Under the pieces are notes generated by a model that ran no database searches, had not been told where the DNA came from, and was given only the letters and a program-made list of their open reading frames with translations. This document shows positions 22,761 through 31,693 of a DNA stretch of 64,000 nt, piece after piece (within the stretch, counting starts at the first letter, position 1; the number at the start of each line of letters is the position of its first letter). Source of the DNA: Monodelphis domestica. Lineage: Eukaryota; Chordata; Mammalia; Didelphimorphia; Didelphidae. The translations under genes and the position numbers were made by a program. The stretch lies in NCBI RefSeq assembly GCF_027887165.1, contig NC_077227.1, positions 546,091,189 to 546,155,188 of the forward strand, written 5' to 3'.

Positions 22761-22804
22761 TTAAATCTACATATCTATATTATACATAATATGCTTCATC
22801 TTTT

Positions 22805-23018
22805 TGAGGTTTCTAGGTGGTGCAATGAATAGAGGACTTGAATTAGGAAGATTATTTAATCAAATATATTTTAGATATTTTCCAGCTTTGTGTCTTTTAT
22901 CAAGTCATTTAATTTCTGCTTCTCTTTGTTTCCACATCTGTAAAATGGGGATGATGATAATAGGATCAAATTCCAGGGTTTTAGTAGGATAAAATGAGAT
23001 AATTTGTTAAAGTGCCTT
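22805..23018 (+). mobile_element. CORE-SINE (Mar-1/MIR type)
   Basis: Head TTCTAGGTGGTGCAATGAATAGAGGACTTGAATTAGGAAGA, then CAAGTCATTTAATTTCTGC, CATCTGTAAAATGGGGATGATGATAATAGG and AAAATGAGATAATTTGTTAAAGTGCCTTGAAAA, all in CORE-SINE order. Confidence 0.7.
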
Positions 23019-23034
23019 GAAAAACTAAGAACAC
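23019..23034 (+). repeat. probable target-site duplication of truncated L1, left copy
   Basis: AAAAACTAAGAACAC here and AAAAACTAAAAACAC at 23859-23873 differ at one base. Confidence 0.6.
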
Positions 23035-23858
23035 CAGATTGGCCAATATGACAGTAAAATAAAAAAAATGTAAAAGTAAAAGAAAGTAAAGTAAAAAAAA
23101 TAATACATGTTGGAGAGGTTGTGGCAAAATTGAGACACTAATGTATTGCTGGTGGTGTTGTGAATTGATCCAACCATTCTGGAAGGCAATTTGGAACTAT
23201 GCCCAAAGGGCACTAAAAGACTGTCTGCCCTTTGATCCAGCCATAGCACTGCTGGGTTTGTAACCCAAAGAGATAATAAGGAAAAAGACTTGTACAAGAA
23301 TACTCATAGCTGCACTCTTTGTGGTGGTCAAAAACTGGGAAAATGAGGGGATGTCCTTCAATTGGGGAATGGCTGAACAAATTGTTGTATATTATGGTGA
23401 TGGAATACTATCGTGCTGAAAGGAATGATGAACTGGAGGATTTCTATATGAACTGGAAAGATATCCAAGAACTGATGCATAGTAAAATGAACAGAATAAA
23501 GAGACCATTATATACAGAAAGTGAAACATTGCCGAACAATAGAATGTAATGGTCTTTGATAATACAAGACAATGCCAAGGGACTTAAGAGAAAGAATGCT
23601 ATACACATAGAGAGGAAAATCTGTGGGATTAGAAACACAAAATAAAAGTAAATGACTTATCATTTGTTTATAAGGATATATAATTGGGGGTTGGGGATTT
23701 AAAAGATTGCTCTATTGCAAAAATGAATAATATGGAAATGGGTATAAATGATAACATTTGTATAACCTAGTAGAAATGTTTATTGGATCTGGGAGTGGGG
23801 AGGGACAAGAAAGAAAATGAAATATATGAACATGGAAAATATTTTAAAATTAAAAAAT
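23035..23858 (+). mobile_element. 5'-truncated L1, 3' end
   Basis: Begins in the ORF2 C-terminal coding region (CAGATTGGCCAATATGACAG) and runs through the cysteine-rich motif region, the ORF2 end and a 3' UTR to an A-rich tail. It holds an open piece at 23319-23549. A simple A-rich slippage patch occurs near 23058-23100. The 3' UTR differs from those of L1-A and L1-B, so it is another, older subfamily. It inserted directly behind the CORE-SINE. Confidence 0.85.
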
Positions 23859-23873
23859 AAAAACTAAAAACAC
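23859..23873 (+). repeat. probable target-site duplication of truncated L1, right copy
   Basis: Partner of 23019-23034 with one mismatch; it merges with the A-rich tail. Confidence 0.6.
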
Positions 23874-24365
23874 TATGTAAACTATGTAAAACACTATACT
23901 TATTATTTTGTTGTTGTTAGTATTGTTATTTTGGATTTGTATTTTGGATCCCAATGTCAGAATCCAAGGCAATGATGGAAGTTGCAAAAAGTTAAATTTA
24001 GGCTTGTTAATGGGGAAAACAAAACCAAGTTAAACTTATTAGTGGTTTCCCATAAGTTGAATGGGCTACCTTGAAAGGTAGTGAATTTCCACTTATAGGA
24101 GGTCTATAAGGAAAAGGGGGAAGATCATTCATCAACAATATTTATTTCTTCAAATACAGATTGAACTACATGATGGATGAATTCCATTTCAACTTTGAAA
24201 TTCTATGATCCTACAAAGTCCCACAATGTGTCATTAGAAAAGGAAGTAAGCAAATCATTTAACAGTAGGAGAGAATAACTGATGCTATGCCTACATGCTA
24301 CATGGTTATCCATTTCATGGAATGTTAAAAGACACAGAAGTGTGTAGTTTAATCATTTTTCAAAG
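23874..24365. other. unassigned sequence
   Basis: No gene seen. 24030-24200 (GGTTTCCCATAAGTTGAATGGGCTACCTTGAAAGGTAGTGAATTTCC) may be an old repeat that I cannot name. Confidence 0.35.
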
Positions 24366-24515
24366 ATTATAGGCAAGTGCGGTGTGGAACTAGTAAAGCA
24401 ATAGATTGTAAAACACGAAGACCTGGATTCAGAGGTATAATCCCAGACAAGCAATTGCCTCATTTTCCTCATCTGTAAAATAAGACTACTAGCACTAACA
24501 ACCTCCAAACATAGT
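24366..24515 (+). repeat. MIR/CORE-SINE relic
   Basis: AAGCAATAGATTGTAAAACACGAAGACCTGGATTCAGAGG followed by GCAATTGCCTCATTTTCCTCATCTGTAAAATAAGACTACTAGCACTAACAACCTCC. The usual tail (GAGATATTTGTAAAGTGCTTTGCAAACCAC) resumes at 24690, beyond a second SINE, so the copy was split by that insertion. Confidence 0.6.
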
Positions 24516-24519
24516 TTTT

Positions 24520-24655
24520 ATAAACCCTTACCTTTTGTCTTATAATTGACACTAAGTATAGTTTCTGAGTGAGAAAGAAGTAAGGGCTAGGCAACTGGGG
24601 AAGGGGGTGGTGACTTACCCAGGGTCACACAGGTATAAGGTGTCGGGGTTCATGC
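24520..24655 (-). mobile_element. marsupial SINE, second family (partial)
   Basis: AAACCCTTACCTTTTGTCTTATAATTGACAC, then GGGCTAGGCAACTGGG and GTGACTTACCCAGGGTCACACAGG, matches the better copies at 25846-26040 and 55938-56129. It is inserted into the CORE-SINE at 24366 and lacks the distal third. Confidence 0.65.
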
Positions 24656-24735
24656 AACTAAGAAACAAGAGTAGATTTGAGGATGACATGAGATATTTGT
24701 AAAGTGCTTTGCAAACCACAAAGAACTATGAAAAT

Positions 24736-24999
24736 TACCATTGTTATATTGAATACTAAACAAGACAAGCAAACATGGAAGTAGTGGAGCCTTCACCTTT
24801 TGGAGTGATAATCTATATTTATAAACTCTATATCCCTTAATGTATCAAATAAAGTTTTAGGTAAAATGTTAATAGCATTATTAAATCTCTTGACCTTTCC
24901 AAATTAGGTATGAATTTCATGGTTAATTTCCTTGCCTCATTCCTATTTTACAATTTTATCTTTCACATCCTAGAAATTCATCAAGAAAGATAGATCTTG
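24736..24999. other. unassigned sequence
   Basis: No recognised feature. Confidence 0.4.
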
Positions 25000-25480
25000 A
25001 GGCCTGAGAATAAGCTTTGCTTTTAGATCCAAGTGAGCAGGGTCATAAGGAGCACTATTACTTGTGACAGCAAGGGCTGAGGAACTCTTCCTGGGTAAAA
25101 ACCAGAGATCAGACTAGTAGAATAGTGTAAACACTCAGATCTTACCACCACAGAAGAATCCAAAACTACTGACCACCAGAACTAGCTCTGAAAATAGCAG
25201 TGTGTAAAATCCAGATGCTTAAGGTAGGACACAGACACATTCCTATCCTGTGACCACAGCCCAAGTTTAAAATAAAGATCAAAGTCAAGAAATAGAGTGG
25301 GAGGAAAAAAACAAACAACTAATGATCATAAAAACTACTATGGTGACAGGGAAGGTGAAGAATTTGTAAGAAGACAATATTGTCAAAACAGCTACAAGCA
25401 AAGTCTCAAAGAAAAAAATGCAAAAGGTAAATGAGTTTAACAAGTATAAGTGAAAGAGTTAAACAATGATGAATACATAT
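25000..25480 (+). mobile_element. old L1/HAL1-like fragment (5' UTR to ORF1 start)
   Basis: Non-coding, A-rich text with AGTGAGCAGGGTCATAAGGAGCACTATTACTTGTGACAGCAAGGGCTGAGGAACTCTTCC and later CAATATTGTCAAAACAGCTACAAGCAAAGTCTCAAAGAAAAAAATG. It resembles the first part of ORF1-only L1 derivatives. Very degraded; assignment tentative. Confidence 0.35.
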
Positions 25481-25679
25481 TTCTCCTTTCTCCCAACCTA
25501 GAAATAATTTCTTACACTAAAAAAATGTGAAAAAAAAGGTTCATCAATGCCAAATGTTGCTGATAGCATAAGTGATGTTTCAGACCCATAGTCTCACACC
25601 TTTGCAAAGAAAATAGAAAGATATATTTTCTTAATTTTTAATGAGGGTCCACTTATTAATGATAAGTATTTGATTCATT

Positions 25680-26225
25680 TTTTGTGTTTTCTCTTTATAT
25701 TATTGTCCTGTTCATGCAGATAATTTTCCTGGTTCTGCTTACATCATTCTGTATCAGCTCATGCATGTCTTCTCCTTCTTTAAATATTTCATATTCATCA
25801 TTTCCTACAGAATAGTGATTATTAGAGACTGGAACATCCTTTTTTTAAACATTTACCTTCTGTCTTGGAACCAATAATAGGTATTGGTTCCAAAGCAGAA
25901 GAGCAGTAAGGACTAGGCAATGGGGTTTAAGTGACTTGCCCAGGGTCACACAGCTGGGAAATGTCTGATGCCAGATTTGAACCCAGGACCTCCCATCTCT
26001 AGGCCTGGCTCTCAATCCACTGAGCTACCCAGCTGCCTTCATAGAGCAGCCTTTTATATGACTAAAGTTTATATTTTTCAGAACAATTTTATTATATCCT
26101 TTTAACACTTATCCACTGGAGAATTTCTCTTGGTCCATATTTGTACTGAGTTACTATATATCTTGGATATCAGAGATTTTTGATAAAAATTTTATCCTGA
26201 TTGACAACTTCCCTTCTTCAATTAG
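25680..26225 (-). mobile_element. old L1 3' end, antisense, interrupted by a SINE
   Basis: AATTTTCCTGGTTCTGCTTACATCATTCTGTATCAGCTCATGCATGTC and, beyond the SINE, TTTTATTATATCCTTTTAACACTTATCCACTGGAGAATTTCTCTTGG are antisense L1 3'-end landmarks in the order seen at 7500-7760. Old and diverged. Confidence 0.5.
25846..26040 (-). mobile_element. marsupial SINE, second family
   Basis: A near-complete copy: T-rich start, ACCTTCTGTCTTGGAACCAATAATAGGTATTGGTTCCAAAGCAGAAGAGCAGTAAGG, GTGACTTGCCCAGGGTCACACAGCTGGGAA, TTTGAACCCAGGACCTCCCATCTCTAGGCCTGGCTCTCAATCCACTGAGCTACCCAGCTGCC. It lies in an old antisense L1. The family name is not certain. Confidence 0.8.
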
Positions 26226-27059
26226 CTTCATTGATTTCTACATCTATCTATTTAATTATAATCTCTCTCCTGAGTTCTATTGCCTAACTGCCTATTGGGC
26301 ATATTGAATCACATAGATGCATAGGCATCAAGTTCAGTATGTTCCTAATAGAACACATTAATTCTCCACCTATGAAACTTCCCATCTAATGAAATTTGCT
26401 GTTAGTGTTGTAGACATTACCATCTTTCAAGCCACCATGATTTATGTCTTTGATGTCATCCTCGACTCATATCTCTCACTCATTCCACATATGTAACCAT
26501 ATCTTCTAATTTTTGTTACCATGATTTTATTGTCATATTGTAAAATTCATTTCTATATATTTCTTTCATACATTTCCTACTATTGAAAATAGAGTTAACA
26601 CAACTCCTGTGAAGTCCCTCATCACATTGCATACAGACAATTCCTATAATCTGATTGGTCTCCATGTTTCAAATCTCTCTCCACTCTAATAAGTTATTTA
26701 TAAGACTACCTATAATCTTCAGGATTAAATAAAAAAGTCCTTTGTCATTTACAACTGTTTACAGTTTAGCTCCTTCCTTATTTTTCCATTTTCTTTACAT
26801 ACTATACCTCTCTGTTCTTAATAATCCATCCATACTGGTCTACCTATTTTCTTCACATAAAAAAAAATATCTATCTCCCAAATATTTGGTGCCTTTTCAC
26901 TGACTGATCCCATTGTCTGACAAATTCTAACTCTCAATGTCCAACTCTTTGAATTTTCAGACCTGAACACATGTTTCTTATTCTCATCCCCAACTAATGC
27001 CATTCCCTTTAAGACTATTATCCATTTATCCAGCATTTGTCTTTTATGTTCTGATTTAT
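26226..27059. repeat. old interspersed repeat, family not identified
   Basis: C/T-rich text such as CTCTCTCCTGAGTTCTATTGCCTAACTGCCTATTGGGCATATTGAATC and GATGTCATCCTCGACTCATATCTCTCACTCATTCCACATATG has the feel of an old LINE- or DNA-transposon-derived mammalian repeat. I cannot name the family. No open frame. Confidence 0.3.
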
Positions 27060-28900
27060 AAACACAGCCTGGAAAAATACCTCAAAATTAATCCTAGAGC
27101 AGCAGAAACAACAGAAGAAAGCGTGAAGCAATGCCCCAGCTCAGAAAAATGTGGAAAGAGAGAAGGAGGACTAAACTCACTGTGGTACGAAGAGAAAGTA
27201 CTGAACAAATCTCAGTGGAACCTGGATGTGATACAGCTCAAGTTGTAGAGGAAAGAGCAGCCAGCTTGGTCCAACCTCAGCAGGGGAAAAGCAGAAATTA
27301 TTTCAATATATTGGCAGTGAGAGGAAAGTTGCCCCTTGTGGTTCAGTCATAATAAAAGTTGCATATGACTCAATGTGGACAACAGTGTAAGGGACAACCC
27401 GTGAAGGTCTTGCCTTGGTTCAATTGGGCAAACACCAACTTGACTCCTCAAAAATAGCATCTGAACTGAATAGCTGCAAACCTCCAGACAGAAGGACAAT
27501 AAGTCTGATTCTGCTGAGAGCTCAATCTGGGTCCAAGGCAGCTGAGCCAATCACAAGGAAAGTGCAGTTGTGGGACAATACTCCGTCCACTCAAGGAACA
27601 GATTTAAACAAAATACAGACAAAATTAAGTGGAAAAATAACCTCCAAAGTAGCAACAGCCATAGAAAAAACCCAATGTTATAAAAACATTTCAGCAATAG
27701 AAATGTCCAAAATGCAAGCTCTGAAGTAACTAAAAATATAAAAATGTAAACATTCTCAAAGGAAAATGTAAAATGATATCAAGCCCAAAATGAACTCCTA
27801 GAAGAGCTCTAAAAAGGAAATAAAAATAAATAAGAAGTTTAGAAGAAAAATTAGTAAAGAAAAAAAGTTAAGGACAAAATCTTATGGAACAGAATACTTC
27901 TTTAAAAAAGAAATATACCTCAAACAGAAAAATAATTGTCTAAGAAGAAGTAAAAATATTCAAAGAAGAAAATCACTTCCTAAAAATTAGAAATAGAAGT
28001 TAATGATGTTATCATGTAGTAGCAAATAGTAAAACAAATTCAAAAGAATGAAAAATAGAAAATAATCTGAAACCTCCCACTACAAAAAGAACAAAATGGA
28101 AAATAAATTCTGTATTGATAATATAAAAATCTTTAAATTTCCTTAAATCCATGATAAAACAATCTGTACATTATATTGAAAGAAATTATCAGAAAAGAAT
28201 TTCCTTGATGCTCCTGAACAGAAAAGGAAAATAGAAATTGAAAATTCCCACTGATAACCTTCTAAAAACAATTACCAAGTTAAAAATTCCAGGATTATTA
28301 TAGCCAAATTCCAAAACTCTGAAGACAATGGAAAATATTAAAAATAACCAGAAAAAAGCAAATATAGTGGAATGACAAATGAGATGTTCTGGGACCAAAT
28401 AATTTCTATATTAAAGGATAAGAAAGTGTGGAATATGATATTCCACAAGGCAGAGGACCTAGTCCTACAAATCTAAAATCACCTACCCAGTGAATTTGAG
28501 CATTATTCTCTAGGAGAAGAAATATATATTTAATAAAATAATGAATTTCTAGGCATTCCTGTCAATGAACCAATATAAAAAAAAAGAAAATTGAATGACC
28601 GAATTCAATACTCAAAAGAAGCATAGTAAGGTAAAATAAAAATAATAACTTAAAAAAAAACCAACAATTCAAATGAATTAGTGGAGAAAAACTAATAATA
28701 TCCCTGCATGGGAAATTGATAATTAGGATAAATAAGATTTATGTGGTACAAGAGATATCTAAAGCATTTAATAGATTTAAGGCAATCAAAGGAAACAATT
28801 AGGTTAAATTGATTACATTATTATTAAGGAAAATTACTAGGATATGTAAGATTTCTATGATACTTGAAAGACCTAAAAAACTAAAGTACTTAGGATGCTT
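27060..28900 (+). mobile_element. HAL1-like (L1 ORF1-only) relic
   Basis: The sequence passes from a 5' UTR-like part (AGAGCAGCCAGCTTGGTCCAACCTCAGCAGGGG) through A-rich coiled-coil-like text. It then reaches clear ORF1 C-terminal landmarks: GGAATATGATATTCCACAAGGCAGAGGACCTAGTCCTACAAATCTAAAATCACCTACCCAGTGAATTTGAGCATTATTCTC at about 28431-28510, comparable with GGAACATGATCTTCAGAAAGGCAAGAGAGCTGGGTCTCC at 11883 in L1-A. No ORF2 follows, which suggests a HAL1-type element or an L1 cut after ORF1. All frames are broken; the 104-codon ORF at 27415-27729 is a remnant at most. Confidence 0.5.
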
Positions 28901-29094
28901 AAAGTACTGGAGATGCTTAAAAACTTTATAATCATTAGACCAATGAATAGGACATACTTAGAGAGCAACGAATAATTCAAATAAATATCCTTTATTCCCA
29001 GAAACTTATACACTTGTAAAATGCTAGATGAAAAGTGACATCCCCTGTGTGAGTCTATGGTGTCTGGAATGCCTTATATAGGAACTATTTCTTT
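28901..29094. other. unassigned spacer
   Basis: No recognised feature between the HAL1-like relic and the inverted ERV fragment. Confidence 0.4.
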
Positions 29095-31029
29095 AAGCAA
29101 TGTTTTCACTACCATGCCAGTGTTGTTTTTCTTTGATGGATATGCTTCTGTCCATCGAGTGAGTCTGTCCACTATGACATTTCAGCCATTTCAGACAGGC
29201 CATCAATAAATGAACCTGGATGTTTTCCTTTATTTTGCACCAATCTGTCAAAATTTCCCCATGAATTTGGTTTTGAGCAACACATCTTAAGGGCTTGGAG
29301 CCAGTCCTCACTGCATTTCCTCAGGTAGGTAATGCTAATGGGATTAGAGAAATGAAAGTCTTCCCTTTGTTCCAAGGACAACTTCTCAGGGTAGTTTCTG
29401 CCCTAGTCCTATCAATGAATTGATGATGCTCATGGGGGATAAAATGTTCTGCCAAAAGAAATTTCACATGCTGAAAATTGGGTTCAAAAATTCAGAAAGT
29501 ACACTTCAGCTCCTTCTGAGTTTTATAGGGATCATTGATAAACTTTAGAAACCTTTTTTTCAGGTTATCTAATTCCTGGATAATAAACTGCCTACAAACC
29601 ATTGAATGTAACATACCAGCTGTACTTGGTATCTTGGTAACATCTTTGAGTGGAAAAATTTTCTCAGCTTCACTATTTGCCTTAATGTCCTTGTCATTGT
29701 CATTACCCTGTCCATTAGATATTGTTTTCTTGGCCTTTCTGTCTTTCTCCTTGGGTGCATTATCTGCCTGATCAGATATTTCCCTTATCCTTAGTCTGAT
29801 CTCATCCTTTTGCCTTGAGAAATTCTTCAAAAATATGTCTAACTAAGGTTTCAAAATTTATATGCACTACCATTATCTGTGCTGTCTTTCTAGGAATCAC
29901 ACACTTGTAAATGTTCTTAAGATAGGTCACTGTCTATATTGCAGCCATGAAAATGATGTAGACCTGTGTCAGAATTTGCAGAGAATGTTTTCTTTTTGAA
30001 ATGGCATCCAGAGTATGAACATAGTGGTATTGATAATGTATTCTACAGAATCGGCTTTCATGTTAGTCATTTTGCTTTATAAGATATTATAGATATAATA
30101 GCCTACAATAGGTGCAAGAACTACTAGCCCACAAATCACTTGCTTGAACATCTTTGCTGTTGTTTTAGGAATTGTGAACCTCAGTCAGTCGGGGTACCAA
30201 TTTGTAATAAATAATAATAATGGAATATATTGATTTAAATCATTTCCTATGAGATCTTTATTTGAGGTTGATTGTACTATATCCAATACTTCATTAGAAC
30301 ATGAGTTTAAAACTATGTTTCAGTTCATATAATTTTACTTGGCCAGGTCCCCTTCCTCCTCCACTTAGAATGTTGGTTTCAAGTCTGCCATTTGAACCTC
30401 TGGCTGTTCTTTCAGTTACTAAGTCTTTCATTCCATTCCTCTTTTCAAATTTAACTGTTATTTCACTTCCATTACTTTGAATATGATTATTATTTTCAAA
30501 TGTAATGTCAGCTTCATTTTCATTAAATTTTGTATTGCTTAAATCAGTCATTGAAGGATGGAAAGTTTTATCTTCAGGATTCAAATTAGGTGTTTTTTTA
30601 AGGAGATCTGTACCATATAACTATTTGAAGAATTTAGTGAGTTTTCAGGGATTTTGTTATGCAAATCTGTGAATGTTTCCAAAGTATTTGCATCTCTCTT
30701 AACAGTAACCTCATTGGTAACAGTAAGTTTGGGCTTTGATTCTCTGTTACAATCATTCTGCTGCAGAGAATTGAAATTTGTTTTTCTGTATCTCTCACTA
30801 ACTCCTGCTTGAGTTTATGTGACTTTTTCTGACTTTTTCTTTTACAAAATTCAATCCCTGTTCCCAATCTGCATTGAAAAATTTTTCCAAGAATGTTTTG
30901 ACTTGATTTCTTTTTTTTTCATGTGTGGTTACTATATATTTCTTCACTAAATCTCTTATCTCTCTTTTTATCTGAGAAATGATGTTTTTAACTTCTGCAT
31001 CAAGCTGTTTTACTTGTCTCTGCCTGTCA
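29095..31029 (-). mobile_element. inverted, permuted partial ERV (gag only)
   Basis: Minus-strand copy of the family of the provirus at 31030-39728. Read on the minus strand from 31029: late gag (corresponding to about 33295-34097 of the provirus), then at 30230-30235 a jump to the last about 35 bp of an LTR, a primer-site region (30181-30200), and early gag (corresponding to about 31650-32700). In a normal provirus these blocks come in the opposite order. Open pieces: 30798-31055, 30634-30867, 30294-30584, 29492-29830. At many positions it differs from the plus-strand copy, so it is not a recent duplicate. There is no pol, protease or full LTR. Confidence 0.85.
30181..30200 (-). other. primer-binding-site region of the inverted ERV
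   Basis: On the minus strand, directly after the LTR end ...TTATTACA and two more bases, reads TTGGTACCCCGACTGACTGA. TGG at this place fits pairing with the CCA end of a tRNA. I could not assign the tRNA with confidence. Confidence 0.5.
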
Positions 31030-31630
31030 TGTGGAAGAGAGAAATTGGGAAGCATGCAAAAAGGCAGAAGCAGTAACTGAGTGATGACCTGTCAATCAAA
31101 CTAGAGGGTTCTATTTGGAATGTTACAAGGAGAAACAGTTGGAGGCAAAAACCAATTGCTGGCTGGACCCTGTGTGGCTTGTATGAGGTGACTTTGAAGG
31201 CAGAAGAAAGAAGGACAAAAGTCTAGATTTCTCTCTGACTTGCTCCGTTGATGATAGTGACTGAACTTCCAGACCTATCAACCATTCCTCTCAATTTGAA
31301 CTATATTCAAACTTCCTCCAATCTAAGACTCACTGTAGTATTTAGGGAAACCCCCAACCCTCTAACTTCAATTCCTTATCCCTTCCTGTCATCCTCAAAT
31401 AAACCCTCATACTTAAGATAAAGGTGAGAAAAGTATTTTCATTGGAGACATCATAAATCTACCCTGAGTTGATTTAGAGAAACCAGAAGGAGAATCAACA
31501 AAGGGGAGGGAGGTTGGCAAGAGGGAGGCTGGAAGAGGGAGGCCAAGGGAGGAAGGGAGGGAAAGAAGATAAATGCCTGATCTGTTAGTTATCAATTACC
31601 AATCAATATAGTCAATTATTATTTATTACA
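31030..31630 (+). repeat. ERV 5' LTR
   Basis: TGTGGAAGAGAG...ATTTATTACA, about 600 bp, matches 39067-39728 closely. A polyadenylation signal AATAAA is at 31398-31403, followed by R/U5-like sequence with a purine-rich run (31500-31565). It lacks a block of about 53 bp that is present in the 3' LTR at about 39228-39280. Confidence 0.9.
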
Positions 31631-31632
31631 GT

Positions 31633-31650
31633 TTGATACCCAGACTGACT
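31633..31650 (+). other. ERV primer-binding site (degraded)
   Basis: TTGATACCCAGACTGACT, two bases after the LTR end. The inverted copy has TTGGTACCCCGACTGACT, closer to a TGG-starting tRNA primer site. Confidence 0.5.
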
Positions 31651-31693
31651 GAACTTCACAATCCCTAAAACAACAGCAAAGATTTTCAAGCAA

